Positions 1 through 8,854 of a stretch of DNA of 64,000 nt are shown here, piece after piece. The notes beneath the pieces were generated by a model. It worked only from the letters and a program-made list of their open reading frames with translations, was not told where the DNA came from and searched no databases. The translations under genes were made by a program, and so were the position numbers. The DNA is taken from assembly GCF_001672295.1 (NCBI RefSeq), contig NZ_JXMS01000019.1, positions 1 to 64,000 of the forward strand, written 5' to 3'. Every line of letters starts with the position of its first letter. Within the stretch, counting starts at the first letter, position 1. This stretch comes from Halodesulfovibrio spirochaetisodalis (GTDB lineage Bacteria > Desulfobacterota > Desulfovibrionia > Desulfovibrionales > Desulfovibrionaceae).

Positions 1-1
1 T

Positions 2-106
2 GAAGCATTCGGTAAGGATGCGGAAGAAGTGATGAAGGGCGAGTTTAAAAAAATTACGCCGTTCTCCCATCGTCCATACGGCAACATGTACGTGGGAACA
101 AACTAG
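2..106 (+). CDS. C-terminal end of an unidentified protein (partial)
   Basis: An open frame enters from the left edge and ends at the TAG at 104-106, giving 34 residues that finish HRPYGNMYVGTN. The stop is followed by a good terminator at 204-233, which supports this being a genuine gene end. The tail is hydrophilic, with no membrane segment. I do not recognise the family from so short a piece; the upstream part is needed. Confidence 0.55.
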   Translation, partial: EAFGKDAEEVMKGEFKKITPFSHRPYGNMYVGTN

Positions 107-203
107 AATATCCATTCTATATTTGTCAGAAACGGCTCGGCTTGTTTCTCTCAATCTGAGGGAACTTCTCCTAAGCTTGACTGATAAACGACCGTAATTC
201 GGG

Positions 204-233
204 AAGCCCCCATGATTGGCATGGGGGCTTTTC
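204..233 (+). terminator. Rho-independent terminator
   Basis: A perfect 11-bp stem (204-214 with 220-230) has a 5-nt loop and is followed by four T residues. It closes the partial gene at 2-106. The minus-strand gene ending at 262 may share the hairpin, although that side has no T-run. Confidence 0.75.
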
Positions 234-261
234 TGTTGTCTGCAGTTTGAATTGGCGTTGC

Positions 262-1392
262 TTACTGTTTGGATTGCTTACTGTGTCCTTTGTTTTCCGC
301 CTGTGCGGATGCAGCGCAAAATATGGCAATGTCCTGATCTGTGATTCCAAGATCAGCCAGTGTTGTCCGCTGGTAGGTGAGGACTTGTGCCAGTGCGTCA
401 TCAATGTTTTCGGGTACTATTCTGTATCGGTTTTCTGCAAAGGCAGTGACCATGGCAGAGTTCGCGGCTGCGTCATAATGCCCCACATCTTTGTAGCGTG
501 AGATATCCATGGTTACAGAACGCATCTGGGTGAAGTCGAATAAACGCAGGTTTGGGTACGCCAGCAGTGTTGATAATGCCAGCAGCGCCCTGTGGTACTC
601 ATCTGCATGTCGGTTCAGGAACAATCCTGAGCGTGGCGGTGTGAAGACATAAAACGTTCTATCTGGATGGGCTGTAAGAACTTCTTCGAGTTTTGGAATG
701 TTGTCCACTGTGTAGTCTACAGGCGGTATCTTTTCATCCATCAGCAGACAGGCGGAATCGAAGTAGCATTTGCGGCTAAAAAAACCGTTTGATTTGTAAT
801 AGCTATACCAGCTCCAGATGTCGTTTTCGTCTTTTGTTTGCGGGGTAAGCAGAAATCGTTTGCTGAAGTACGCTTTAAGGTCGTCCAGATCACTGTCGTT
901 GTATAAAAATGCAGGGAACGTGTCAGGCAGTTCCGCATGGTGTTCTGACGCAAAAACGTGGCGGGGCAGGAGTCCCCAGAAGACAGTTTTAACCTGAGGG
1001 TTTCTTGAAAGCGTGTAGTTGAGGACAGTCAGCATTTCATTGAACTCAGCTCCACTGATGGAGAGGTTCATGGTGTCGACGCCGAGTTTTCTTCTCATCT
1101 CATCTGTTGAGAAGTTCTCAGAAAGCGATGTGCCGATGATGACTGCGTTGTATCGTCTGCCGAAGTTTTTGGCGATGGCGGCATTTTGAAACCGCTGTTG
1201 TGCCGTGCTGGGAAGTTGTCCGTCAGGAACAGTGCGGAAGAAAAGACAGATTGGGTCATGGATAACGAGTGCAGAGACAACAAGAATGCTCTGCATGAGA
1301 AAGCAGGTAAAGAGTATTTTTATATAGTTTCCTGCTGATACAGGAGATGTGAACAGTCGTTTAAAACTGGAAATAAAAGAATTCAGATACAC
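262..1392 (-). CDS. SGNH-hydrolase-like membrane-anchored protein, partner of the MBOAT acyltransferase
   Basis: The protein has one N-terminal membrane segment (about residues 18-40) and an extracytoplasmic domain. That domain carries a GTSLS motif, resembling the SGNH nucleophile block, and near the C-terminus a D-V-G-H motif matching the DxxH catalytic pair. Proteins of this AlgJ/AlgX/DltD-like type work with an MBOAT transferase to O-acylate an exported polysaccharide; the substrate here is unknown. The frame is open far upstream into the MBOAT gene. I chose the GTG at 1392 because a GGATGG-type ribosome-binding site precedes it, which gives 376 residues and a 32-bp overlap with the end of the MBOAT gene. 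The overlap implies translational coupling. A later Met at the membrane segment is an alternative start. Confidence 0.7.
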   Translation of the reverse strand: MYLNSFISSFKRLFTSPVSAGNYIKILFTCFLMQSILVVSALVIHDPICLFFRTVPDGQLPSTAQQRFQNAAIAKNFGRRYNAVIIGTSLSENFSTDEMRRKLGVDTMNLSISGAEFNEMLTVLNYTLSRNPQVKTVFWGLLPRHVFASEHHAELPDTFPAFLYNDSDLDDLKAYFSKRFLLTPQTKDENDIWSWYSYYKSNGFFSRKCYFDSACLLMDEKIPPVDYTVDNIPKLEEVLTAHPDRTFYVFTPPRSGLFLNRHADEYHRALLALSTLLAYPNLRLFDFTQMRSVTMDISRYKDVGHYDAAANSAMVTAFAENRYRIVPENIDDALAQVLTYQRTTLADLGITDQDIAIFCAASAQAENKGHSKQSKQ

Positions 1393-2767
1393 GATTTTCC
1401 ATCCAGATAATGAGCATGCAGGTGAAGAAAACAGCAACGCTTCCGGCGATTGCCCGGCCATATGTGAACACCGGTGTGTCGTCTTTTTTTGCAAAAACAA
1501 TTTGTGTTGAGTTAGGCATAGTGCAGACCAGAACAACTGTGGCAAGACAGATGAGGAGTTCGTGGCGGACATGCACCCACCTTCCTATTCCATTACTCCC
1601 AAGTGCTGCACTGTAGATATTGAAGACCCCCTGCATATCGCTGGCAATGAATGCCACGCCGGAAAGGCAGAGAAAGGTGAAGGTGATGATCCACCCGAGC
1701 CATACCGGCAGTCTTGCGGAGTTCAGTCTTGCCCAGAAGCGGTTGATGCAAAGAGCTGCACCGTGGAGTCCTCCCCAGAAGATAAACATCCATCCGGCAC
1801 CATGCCAAAGTCCACCGAGCAGGAAGGTGATAAGGATGTTGCCATACGCTCTTGGTGGGGAGCAGCGGCTTCCGCCAAGCGGGATGAACAGGTAGTCTCT
1901 TAGCCATACAGAAAGCGTAATATGCCAGCGTCTCCAGAAATCCTGAATTGAGGCCGCCTTGTACGGGCTGAAAAAGTTAATGGGGATGACGATGTTGAAG
2001 CAGAGTGCCGCACCGATTGCCATGTCTGAATATCCGCTGAAATCAAAATACACTTGCATGGTGTACGCCAGAATAGCGAGCCATGCGTCCAGAAAGCTTC
2101 GGGTAGCATGAAGTGCATAGTCGCCTGTAGCCCAAAGTTTAAATGTGTCTGCAAGGACAACCTTTTTGAATAATCCGATAATAAACAGGGTAGTGCCTGC
2201 CGCTATGTTTTCCAGCTTGATGACGCGGGAAAGGGATTTCTTGAACTGAGGAAGAATTCCTGCATGGTGCACAATAGGCCCCGCGATAAGTTGCGGGAAG
2301 AAAAGCACAAACAGGCAGTAATCAATAAAGTTATTGTCAGTAATTTTTCCTTGTTTCATGTCGACCTGATACGCAATCTGCTGAAAGGTAAAAAAGCTTA
2401 TGGCAAGAGGGAGTTCTATTGTCTCGAGCTGCCATGAAACAGAAAACAGGCTTGTGTATGTATCAACGATGAAATTTGCATACTTATAGTATCCCAGTAG
2501 CCCGAGGTTAAACAGGATTGCACAGGGAAGACCGACTTTCGGGGATAATTTTTTTTGAGATTGGGCTGTGGCTATGAGGTAATTAGCCAGCACCGAAATG
2601 ATAATTACAGGAAGATAGGTTATGTTCCAGTAACCATAAAAGAAAAGTGAAGCACCAATGAGCCAGAGCTTGGCATAGGTATTTGGAAAATATCTTCCCA
2701 GAATAAAATACCCGGCCAGTACCGTTGGAAAGAAAATAAAAAGAAATTCAAGCGAGTTAAATAGCAT
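1361..2767 (-). CDS. MBOAT-family membrane O-acyltransferase (AlgI/DltB-like)
   Basis: This is a 468-residue polytopic protein with the MBOAT signature: WRRWHITLSVWLRDYLFIPLG followed by GGLWHGAGW, whose histidine is the conserved catalytic residue. The family moves acetyl or other acyl groups from the cytoplasm onto extracellular glycans such as alginate or teichoic acid. Length and the early FQQIAYQVD block match AlgI-type members. The ATG at 2767 has an AAGGAT ribosome-binding site a few bases upstream. The SGNH-like gene that follows overlaps its 3' end, so the two form an operon. No glycan polymerase is visible nearby, so the acylated polymer cannot be named. Confidence 0.9.
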   Translation of the reverse strand: MLFNSLEFLFIFFPTVLAGYFILGRYFPNTYAKLWLIGASLFFYGYWNITYLPVIIISVLANYLIATAQSQKKLSPKVGLPCAILFNLGLLGYYKYANFIVDTYTSLFSVSWQLETIELPLAISFFTFQQIAYQVDMKQGKITDNNFIDYCLFVLFFPQLIAGPIVHHAGILPQFKKSLSRVIKLENIAAGTTLFIIGLFKKVVLADTFKLWATGDYALHATRSFLDAWLAILAYTMQVYFDFSGYSDMAIGAALCFNIVIPINFFSPYKAASIQDFWRRWHITLSVWLRDYLFIPLGGSRCSPPRAYGNILITFLLGGLWHGAGWMFIFWGGLHGAALCINRFWARLNSARLPVWLGWIITFTFLCLSGVAFIASDMQGVFNIYSAALGSNGIGRWVHVRHELLICLATVVLVCTMPNSTQIVFAKKDDTPVFTYGRAIAGSVAVFFTCMLIIWMENRVSEFFYFQF

Positions 2768-3601
2768 TGCATATCCTTGAAAGCTGCTTGCGTTCGGGAA
2801 GCGTAAGAACTGGATAAGTAAGCTTAGTAGTGAAATCAGAGTTTGTTGTGAGCAGTGTCAGCGATTGTGCTGACTTTTTCTGGCCAACCTCCTTTGATGG
2901 TCAAGGTTAAGATTTGGTAAAGATAATATTTAATAAATATAAAAATCAGCAAGTTGGGATTATTATCATTATGAAATCACAGAGGGGGACAGGACGGGGA
3001 GGGATGCTTTGAAGGACGAGATGAAGATGGGCAGCAATAAGAAAAGGTAGCATCTCAGAACGGTAGAGATGCTTCGCTGAGTATGATTTGGCGTGCTGGT
3101 ATCAGAAAAAAGGTATGTACTGAAAAGACGATGCTATTGTGTTTTCTAAGCAAAATTAGACTGCTGGCTTACATTTCAATTTAGTATGGGCATGGCAATA
3201 GCGGTTGGTGTGCTACAGCACTGCAGTTATGTTCTTATGTGAAGTAATTCAGGCAGATTAATGAATGCAGAAAGCTCTTTTGAAACATTCCTGTAACATC
3301 TTTTCTGTAGGGCCAGTTTCGGACTATGGGGCAGGAATGCAGTGCGGATATGTGAGCATTTTGTTATTTTTATTAGAAATGCCGCCAGTTAAAAATCTTG
3401 CATGTTTTTTCACGAAAAGGTACTTGAGTCAGGTTTAAAGCTTTTTCTCATTACGAGTAAAAACAACAGCCGGTTCGGCTTTTAATGTTTACGGGTCGCA
3501 TTATTTTTTATGAGTTTTCGATAATCATTTGATTTAATGGAAAACTCGGAGAGTATTTTTTTGCGGCGTTACGATTTTTTGATAACCGTTAAGGAGTTTC
3601 T
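2768..3601. other. Intergenic region of about 830 bp between divergent genes
   Basis: No convincing gene. Open frames here (for example a 58-codon one from 3265) lack a ribosome-binding site. The region must hold the promoters of the MBOAT pair (minus) and the yajC operon (plus), but I found no clear -35/-10 pair. It contains a short hairpin followed by five T residues (2857-2862 with 2869-2874) on the plus strand and an AT-rich Fur-box-like stretch at 2959-2972. Confidence 0.6.
2959..2972. promoter_or_regulatory. Weak Fur-box-like sequence
   Basis: On the minus strand this reads ATAATGATAATAAT, close to one half of the classical GATAATGATAAT Fur repeat. It lies about 190 bp upstream of the MBOAT start. 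The second half-site is poor and the area is AT-rich, so chance is a real possibility. Confidence 0.2.
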
Positions 3602-3958
3602 ATGTTCTTTCCAGAAGTAGCTTGGGCTATGGGCGCAGCAGGCGGTCAGGCAGGCCAGGAAGGTAACCCGATTGCGGCGTTCGTACCTCTTGCTTTGATG
3701 TTTGTTATTTTCTACTTCCTTCTTATTCGTCCTCAGCAAAAAAGAGCTAAAGAGCACAAAGCTCTGCTGGATAACTTGCAGGAAGGCCAGTCTGTTGTAA
3801 CCGCCGGTGGTCTTATCGGTACCATCGTCGAGATCAAAGACGACATCATTTCTGTAGACCTTGGTGATACCACTGTTCGCGTTGGTCGTCAGTACATCTC
3901 CGGTCTTAAGACTTCTCCTGCTGCAGAGAAAAAAGCAAAAGACGGTAAAAAGAAATAA
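3602..3958 (+). CDS. yajC: Preprotein translocase accessory subunit YajC
   Basis: A 118-residue protein with one membrane segment (about residues 25-45) followed by LLIRPQQKR, the hallmark of YajC, and a small basic cytoplasmic domain with the TAGGLIGTIVEI block. YajC associates with SecD and SecF next to SecYEG at the inner membrane. The ATG has a strong AAGGAG site 5 bases upstream. It is the first gene of the yajC-secD-secF operon, 113 bp before secD. Confidence 0.95.
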   Translation: MFFPEVAWAMGAAGGQAGQEGNPIAAFVPLALMFVIFYFLLIRPQQKRAKEHKALLDNLQEGQSVVTAGGLIGTIVEIKDDIISVDLGDTTVRVGRQYISGLKTSPAAEKKAKDGKKK

Positions 3959-4071
3959 TTTGTCCGGCAGGGGCACTGCACTCAGCCCCTGCCTGTTCAG
4001 CACAATTGTGTTGTTGTCCCGAGCGAGTATCGTATCGGGTTTTGCTGTTTGAATAGTATCAAGGAGTTATA

Positions 4072-5667
4072 ATGAGAGAGGGGTTGCGATGGAGATTACT
4101 GGTCGCGATTTTTGTGCTCGCGGTAGGTGTTGTATATGCCCTGCCGAGCATTCCGGCGATCGGAACATCCCCAATCAAAAAATTCTTACCTGAAGAAAAG
4201 GTCAGCCTCGGCCTTGATCTGCAGGGTGGTATCCATCTTGTCCTCGGTGTAGATGTTGATAAGGCACTGTCCAATAACCTTTCCCTGATGGGGCAGGATA
4301 TTCGTTCTGTAGCACGTGACGAGAAGATTTTTATCTTACAGCCGCGTGTTGCCCAGGGCGAAAAGCTTGAGTTCGTACTTCTCAAGTCTTCACAAAAAGA
4401 AGCTCTTGATGCTTTGTTGAAGAAAAGCTTTAACCGTTTGAATGCGGAATCTACCGTACTTGAAAACAAGAAAGTTCGTTACACACTGACATACACACCG
4501 GAATACAGAAAATACGTGGCTGATCTTACCTTGGATCAGGCTGTAAAAACTATCCGTAACCGTGTTGACCAGTTCGGTGTTGCCGAGCCGGATATCCGTA
4601 AGCAGCAGGGCTACCGCATTCAGGTTCAGCTCCCTGGTCTTAGCGATACCGAGCGTGCAATCAAGATTATTGGTAAAACCGCGCACCTTGAATTTAAAAT
4701 GGTACGTGAGGGTGTGGACCCTGCAAAAGCTGCAAAAGGCATTGTGCCTCCGGGTACAGAAGCTGTGCAGGAGTTGCATCGTAACCCTGACGGAACCTAC
4801 ACTGAATCTGTGATAGTTCTTAACAAGAACGCAGCCCTCACAGGTGACACTATTTCTGATGCCCGCGTTGCATATGACAAGTTCAACAACCCGTACGTTG
4901 CAATTACGTTCAACAGCAGCGGTGCTCGTCGTTTTGAAGAGCTTACCGGCCAGAACGTAAAAAAACGTATGGCTATCGTGCTTGACGGTAAAGTGTACTC
5001 TGCACCGGTTATTCAGGAAAAAATTCGTGGCGGTCGTGCTTCCATCTCCGGTAGCTTCACAACAGAAGAAGCACACGACCTTGCTATCGTACTTCGTGCC
5101 GGTTCATTGCCAGCACCGGTAAAAATTCTTGAAGAACGTTCCGTAGGACCTTCTCTTGGTCAGGAATCTATTGATCAGGGCATCACAGCTACCCTCGTGG
5201 GCGGCGCACTGGTCATGATCTTTATGATGATTTACTACGGGTTCAGCGGTGTTATCGCTAACCTCGTTCTGTTCATGAACATCATTTTTATTATTGCTGG
5301 TCTTGCAGCTTTTGGTGCAACCCTTACTTTGCCGGGTATTGCGGGTATCATCCTTACTCTTGGTATGGCTGTTGATGCTAACGTAATTATCTTTGAGCGT
5401 ATCCGCGAAGAAGTTCGTCGCGGCCTTACTCCGCTCAAGGCTGTTGAAGAAGGTTTCTCCAGCGCTACACTGACAATTTTTGACGCAAACGTAACTACAT
5501 TGCTTGCGGCAATCATTTTGTACCAGTTCGGCACAGGCCCAATTCGTGGTTTTGCGGTAACGCTTAGCCTCGGTATTCTGGCTTCCATGTTCACAGCTAT
5601 CTTCTGCGCACGCATTATCTTTGGTCTCTGGATCAATGGTAAACCGGGCAGAAAGCTCAGCATATAA
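4072..5667 (+). CDS. secD: Protein translocase subunit SecD
   Basis: A 531-residue protein. The N-terminal membrane segment (about residues 6-26) is followed by the LGLDLQGG motif (about 46-53), a large periplasmic P1 region, and five more membrane segments carrying the RND-like AVDANVIIFERIREE block (about 431-445). With SecF it uses the proton gradient to pull exported proteins out of the SecYEG channel. The ATG is preceded by AAGGAG. It is followed 11 bp later by secF, so the two are co-translated. Length is within the usual range for SecD. Confidence 0.97.
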   Translation: MREGLRWRLLVAIFVLAVGVVYALPSIPAIGTSPIKKFLPEEKVSLGLDLQGGIHLVLGVDVDKALSNNLSLMGQDIRSVARDEKIFILQPRVAQGEKLEFVLLKSSQKEALDALLKKSFNRLNAESTVLENKKVRYTLTYTPEYRKYVADLTLDQAVKTIRNRVDQFGVAEPDIRKQQGYRIQVQLPGLSDTERAIKIIGKTAHLEFKMVREGVDPAKAAKGIVPPGTEAVQELHRNPDGTYTESVIVLNKNAALTGDTISDARVAYDKFNNPYVAITFNSSGARRFEELTGQNVKKRMAIVLDGKVYSAPVIQEKIRGGRASISGSFTTEEAHDLAIVLRAGSLPAPVKILEERSVGPSLGQESIDQGITATLVGGALVMIFMMIYYGFSGVIANLVLFMNIIFIIAGLAAFGATLTLPGIAGIILTLGMAVDANVIIFERIREEVRRGLTPLKAVEEGFSSATLTIFDANVTTLLAAIILYQFGTGPIRGFAVTLSLGILASMFTAIFCARIIFGLWINGKPGRKLSI

Positions 5668-5678
5668 GGAGATAGATC

Positions 5679-6764
5679 ATGGGTCTGAGCATTATTAAAC
5701 CAGATAGCAAGATTGATTTTATCGGCCTGCGCAAGATTACTCTTGTGCTGTCTCTTGCCGTTATCCTTCTTGGCTTGGCTTCCCTTGTACTCAAGGGTGG
5801 GCCTAAATACGGTATTGACTTCTCCGGTGGTATGCTTGCACAGGTTCGCTTTGAACAGGCTGTAGCTCCGCAGGAGATTAAAGACAGCCTTGCAAGCGCC
5901 AAGCTTGAAGGTCTTTCCGTACAGCGTTTCGGCGAAGGCGATGCTGAATACCTCTTGCGTATCTCTTCTGCCGGTGAAAGCGGTCAGCGTCTTCCTGAGA
6001 TTCTCAAAGCGCAGTTCGGTCAGAACCTGCCGAACAATCCGTTCACTATTGAACGTCTCGATATGGTTGGCCCTAAAATCGGTGCTGACCTTCGTTCCGC
6101 TGCGCTTGAAGCGTTGTACTTTGCAGTACTGCTGATTGCGATTTACATTTCCGGTCGATTCGAGCAACGCTGGTTCACAGCGGGGATCATGGCTGCCGGT
6201 CTTGCATCCGGTATGTACCTGCTTGATCTTATGGGTGCGCCAAAGCAGATGCAGGTTCTTATTGCTATGCTGCTTACTCTCGGCATCTGCTGGAAACTTA
6301 AGCTGAACTATGCGCTTGGTGCTGTTGTTGCTCTTATTCACGACGTGTTCATTACAATTGGTATCCTTTCCATCCTCGGCAAAGAGTTTGACCTTACTAT
6401 TGTAGCAGCATTGCTCACCATCGTAGGTTACTCCTTGAACGATACCATCATTGTATTTGACCGTATCCGTGAAAATATCTACCAGCGCACAGCGCCGACG
6501 TACGGCGAAGTAATTAACAAGGCTGTAAACCAGACCTTGAGCCGTACATTGCTTACATCCTGTACTACATTGCTGGTACTGGTTTCTCTCTTCTTCTTCG
6601 GTGGCGGAATCATCCATGACTTCGCACTGACTCTCCTTGTCGGTGTTTCCGTGGGTACATATTCCTCCATCTTCGTTGCGAGCCCTGTGCTTTACGCATT
6701 CAGCCCGAACGAAATCCCAGAGCCGGAAGTGGAGTCCCACAACCATGCAGACGGTACTGTGTAA
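5679..6764 (+). CDS. secF: Protein translocase subunit SecF
   Basis: A 361-residue protein with six membrane segments, the KYGIDFSGG motif (about residues 43-51) and the conserved YSLNDTIIVFDRIREN block (about 250-265), all characteristic of SecF. It forms the SecDF complex with the product of the preceding gene. AAGGAG lies 7 bases upstream of the ATG. A strong terminator at 6791 closes the operon, so the downstream cytochrome gene is probably transcribed separately. Confidence 0.97.
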   Translation: MGLSIIKPDSKIDFIGLRKITLVLSLAVILLGLASLVLKGGPKYGIDFSGGMLAQVRFEQAVAPQEIKDSLASAKLEGLSVQRFGEGDAEYLLRISSAGESGQRLPEILKAQFGQNLPNNPFTIERLDMVGPKIGADLRSAALEALYFAVLLIAIYISGRFEQRWFTAGIMAAGLASGMYLLDLMGAPKQMQVLIAMLLTLGICWKLKLNYALGAVVALIHDVFITIGILSILGKEFDLTIVAALLTIVGYSLNDTIIVFDRIRENIYQRTAPTYGEVINKAVNQTLSRTLLTSCTTLLVLVSLFFFGGGIIHDFALTLLVGVSVGTYSSIFVASPVLYAFSPNEIPEPEVESHNHADGTV

Positions 6765-6790
6765 GTACGTATCTGATACGCCCGTATATA

Positions 6791-6823
6791 AAACGCCCGC
6801 CTTTTTGGTGGGCGTTTTTTTTT
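6791..6823 (+). terminator. Rho-independent terminator of yajC-secDF
   Basis: A 10-bp stem rich in GC (6792-6801 with 6807-6816, one G-T pair) has a T5 loop and is followed by nine T residues. Confidence 0.9.
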
Positions 6824-6951
6824 GTGCAGAAGGGGATGGGAGAATATTTGCGAGGCTAAAGAACTATCAACAAGCGTTGTATTGATCTTTTTTGTTAGAT
6901 GGTGGTATGTTAGGGGCTATCTCTCTCTTTTTTGAATATACGGAGGATTTG

Positions 6952-7266
6952 ATGAAGAAAGCGGCAGTCTTTTTTGTAATGCTTTTGGTACTAGTGGTCT
7001 GTGGCTCGATCGGGACAGCACAGGAAATTGATGGGAAGATATTGTACCAGCCATGTGCAGGTTGCCACGGCGAAACAGGTGAAACAATGGCACTGGGAAG
7101 CAGCGCGAAGCTTAAAGGGCAGACAGCGGATCAGATCCTCAAGAAATTAAATGGGTATGCAGATGGTACCTATGGCGGTTCAAAAAAGAATATCATGACG
7201 AGCATCATAAAACGGATGAGTGAAGAAGCCAGAGTAAAAGTGTCAGAATATATCAGCACATTCTAA
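6952..7266 (+). CDS. Periplasmic cytochrome c553-type monoheme cytochrome
   Basis: A 104-residue precursor. The signal peptide (about residues 1-23, ending before QEIDG) is followed at once by the heme c motif CAGCH (residues 35-39). A methionine in the IMTSIIKRM stretch is a likely sixth ligand. Mature size of about 80 residues matches Desulfovibrio cytochrome c553, an electron carrier linked to formate dehydrogenase and, where present, cytochrome c oxidase. The frame is open further upstream, but the ATG at 6952 follows a CGGAGG site and starts a proper signal peptide. From memory, the c553 gene of Desulfovibrio vulgaris also lies between secDF and oxidase genes. Confidence 0.88.
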   Translation: MKKAAVFFVMLLVLVVCGSIGTAQEIDGKILYQPCAGCHGETGETMALGSSAKLKGQTADQILKKLNGYADGTYGGSKKNIMTSIIKRMSEEARVKVSEYISTF

Positions 7267-7288
7267 TGACCTACTATGGAGAGGTACC

Positions 7289-7639
7289 GTGCCTATAGTA
7301 ACTCAACGCGCTTTATTGTCGTTACTACGCTTTGCAGGAGCATTGCTTGTGCTGGGATTGCTTTTGATTAGCTTCTCTGGTGGTGAGAACTTTATGCAAT
7401 CTTCAGAGCGTAGTTCCAATCGCTCGACACATAAAGATTTTCAGCACTCAAAACAGGCGTCACCTGACCACCTGCAACAAGGTACATCGTCCACCATGCA
7501 GAAAAAAGAATCCGGACACGATATGAGCACTACGCATGGTGATATGTCTACAACACAGCACGAGGAAACAATACTGCAGGACGGTGCTGTTGATCATTCA
7601 GAATCGTTACGTACCACTCCGGAGCCTGTTGCCAAATAG
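7289..7639 (+). CDS. Small His/Met-rich membrane-anchored protein of unknown function
   Basis: A 116-residue protein starting at GTG 7289 with a GGAGAGG site 4 bases upstream, 22 bp after the cytochrome gene and so likely in its operon. One hydrophobic segment (about residues 9-30) is followed by a hydrophilic, probably disordered tail with seven histidines and several methionines. The tail includes a tandem repeat DMSTTHG/DMSTTQH. Such composition suggests periplasmic metal (perhaps copper) binding, but no known fold is visible. It sits where cytochrome oxidase subunits would be expected. Confidence 0.65.
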   Translation: MPIVTQRALLSLLRFAGALLVLGLLLISFSGGENFMQSSERSSNRSTHKDFQHSKQASPDHLQQGTSSTMQKKESGHDMSTTHGDMSTTQHEETILQDGAVDHSESLRTTPEPVAK

Positions 7640-7964
7640 ATGAAGTGCGATAGGTGGGGTGTTCTCACTGTCATGACAGGCTGGTAGCTAAAAAGTGGAT
7701 TATTCTTTCGTGATTTTGATTCTTTTTTTGTATAGCGTGTAAGAAATACCCCGAAAAAAATAATGCTATTAAGTAGAACTGTCGATAGGCCTATAAGGTT
7801 TGCTACAGCTTTGGGGGACTGTTTTCGTGATTTGCGAGTTGCTACCGCGTTGCACGGGGGATTTGTTGCAACAGTTGGTGATTCTCGCTTATCTGGTTGG
7901 GAAAGCAGTGTGTCCAGAGTTGAGGCGTTAACATAGCGGCAACCGATTATGGGGGGATTGGCGC
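7640..7964. other. Intergenic gap, no supported gene
   Basis: 325 bp between the His/Met-rich gene and the prenyltransferase. A 57-codon open frame (7763-7936, plus) has no ribosome-binding site and no recognisable product. No trace of cytochrome oxidase sequence is seen. Confidence 0.5.
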
Positions 7965-8834
7965 ATGAATGTCTACAGATTAGAAGCAAAGACCGATTTG
8001 CGTAGAGCAGCACTAAGCTTGTCTGCTCTGGCTCGTGTGCGTGTTTCTGCTACGGTCGCAGTACTTTCAATGCTCGGGTTTTTTTTATACCGGCCGGAAA
8101 TTACGGGCGCTGTTTTTGCAACCGGGTTAGGCAGTTTTTTTCTTTGTGCCGGATGCTGTGCCCTTAATCAGGTGCAGGAAAAACGTACAGACGGGTACTT
8201 TTCCCGCACGGTAATGCGCCCGCTTCCACAAGGTCGCATCAGCTCTAAAATGGCTGCTCTGACGGCTGTTCTGTGGATAGGGCTTGCAGTCAGTTTATAT
8301 TCTATGACCGGCTCAAGTCAGGCACTCATTATGGCGTTAGTGGTGGTGGCTGTTTTTAACGGCCTGTACACCGGACTTAAGCGCCGTACCCCGTACGCCC
8401 TGTTTGTGGGTGGTGTTGCCGGCGCCATGCCTCCGCTTATTGGTTGGATTGCAGCAGGCGGCAGCATGTACGACCCTCTCATTCTAAGTAACTGCGTCAT
8501 GTGGTATCTGGTGCAGATTCCCCATTTATGGATTCGTGTTTACAAGCACAAAGAAGAGTATATTTCACGTTTCAGTCCGGTGCCTGTGAGTTACTTTATG
8601 CTTGCACACCATACTGCATTTATGCGCTTCTGGTATTTTGCATATGTATGCAGCATCATGATGTTTGCTCTCGTATGTACCTGGCAGCTTGGTGTGTCTT
8701 CACTGGTGGGCACGTTATTGGGGTGTGTGCTGCTGTTCGGTAGCATTCTTCCAATAGCCAAACTTGCTTCAGCGTATCTTTTCGATGCGATATCAGTCTG
8801 CATCTTAGTTGGAGCAGTGTTGATACAGCTCTAA
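7965..8834 (+). CDS. ctaB: UbiA-family prenyltransferase, heme O synthase-like (CtaB/CyoE)
   Basis: A 289-residue polytopic protein. It has the CtaB landmarks RTVMRPLPQG after the first acidic motif, then LKRRTPYALFVGGVAGAMPP and LIGWIAAGG, and later PHLWIRVYKHKEEY. Heme O synthase adds a farnesyl group to heme b for heme-copper oxidases. The first acidic motif reads NQVQEKRTD, so the usual first Asp of NxxxDxxxD is Glu; the second Asp is kept. The ATG follows a G-rich site. No oxidase subunit gene is present in the window, so either the oxidase is encoded elsewhere or the enzyme has another use. Confidence 0.8.
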   Translation: MNVYRLEAKTDLRRAALSLSALARVRVSATVAVLSMLGFFLYRPEITGAVFATGLGSFFLCAGCCALNQVQEKRTDGYFSRTVMRPLPQGRISSKMAALTAVLWIGLAVSLYSMTGSSQALIMALVVVAVFNGLYTGLKRRTPYALFVGGVAGAMPPLIGWIAAGGSMYDPLILSNCVMWYLVQIPHLWIRVYKHKEEYISRFSPVPVSYFMLAHHTAFMRFWYFAYVCSIMMFALVCTWQLGVSSLVGTLLGCVLLFGSILPIAKLASAYLFDAISVCILVGAVLIQL

Positions 8835-8854
8835 CCCCTTCAGGAGCACCCTAA

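Noticed and set aside
2857..2879. Hairpin with T5 in the yajC upstream region as a terminator
   Set aside because: Only a 6-bp stem and no plus-strand gene upstream for it to terminate; mentioned only as part of the intergenic region.
5235..6746. 503-codon open frame antisense to secD and secF
   Set aside because: It lies wholly opposite two unmistakable genes, has no ribosome-binding site or domain, and its composition reflects the codon use of the sense strand.
7763..7936. 57-codon frame between the His/Met-rich gene and ctaB
   Set aside because: No ribosome-binding site and no similarity to oxidase subunits or any family I recognise.
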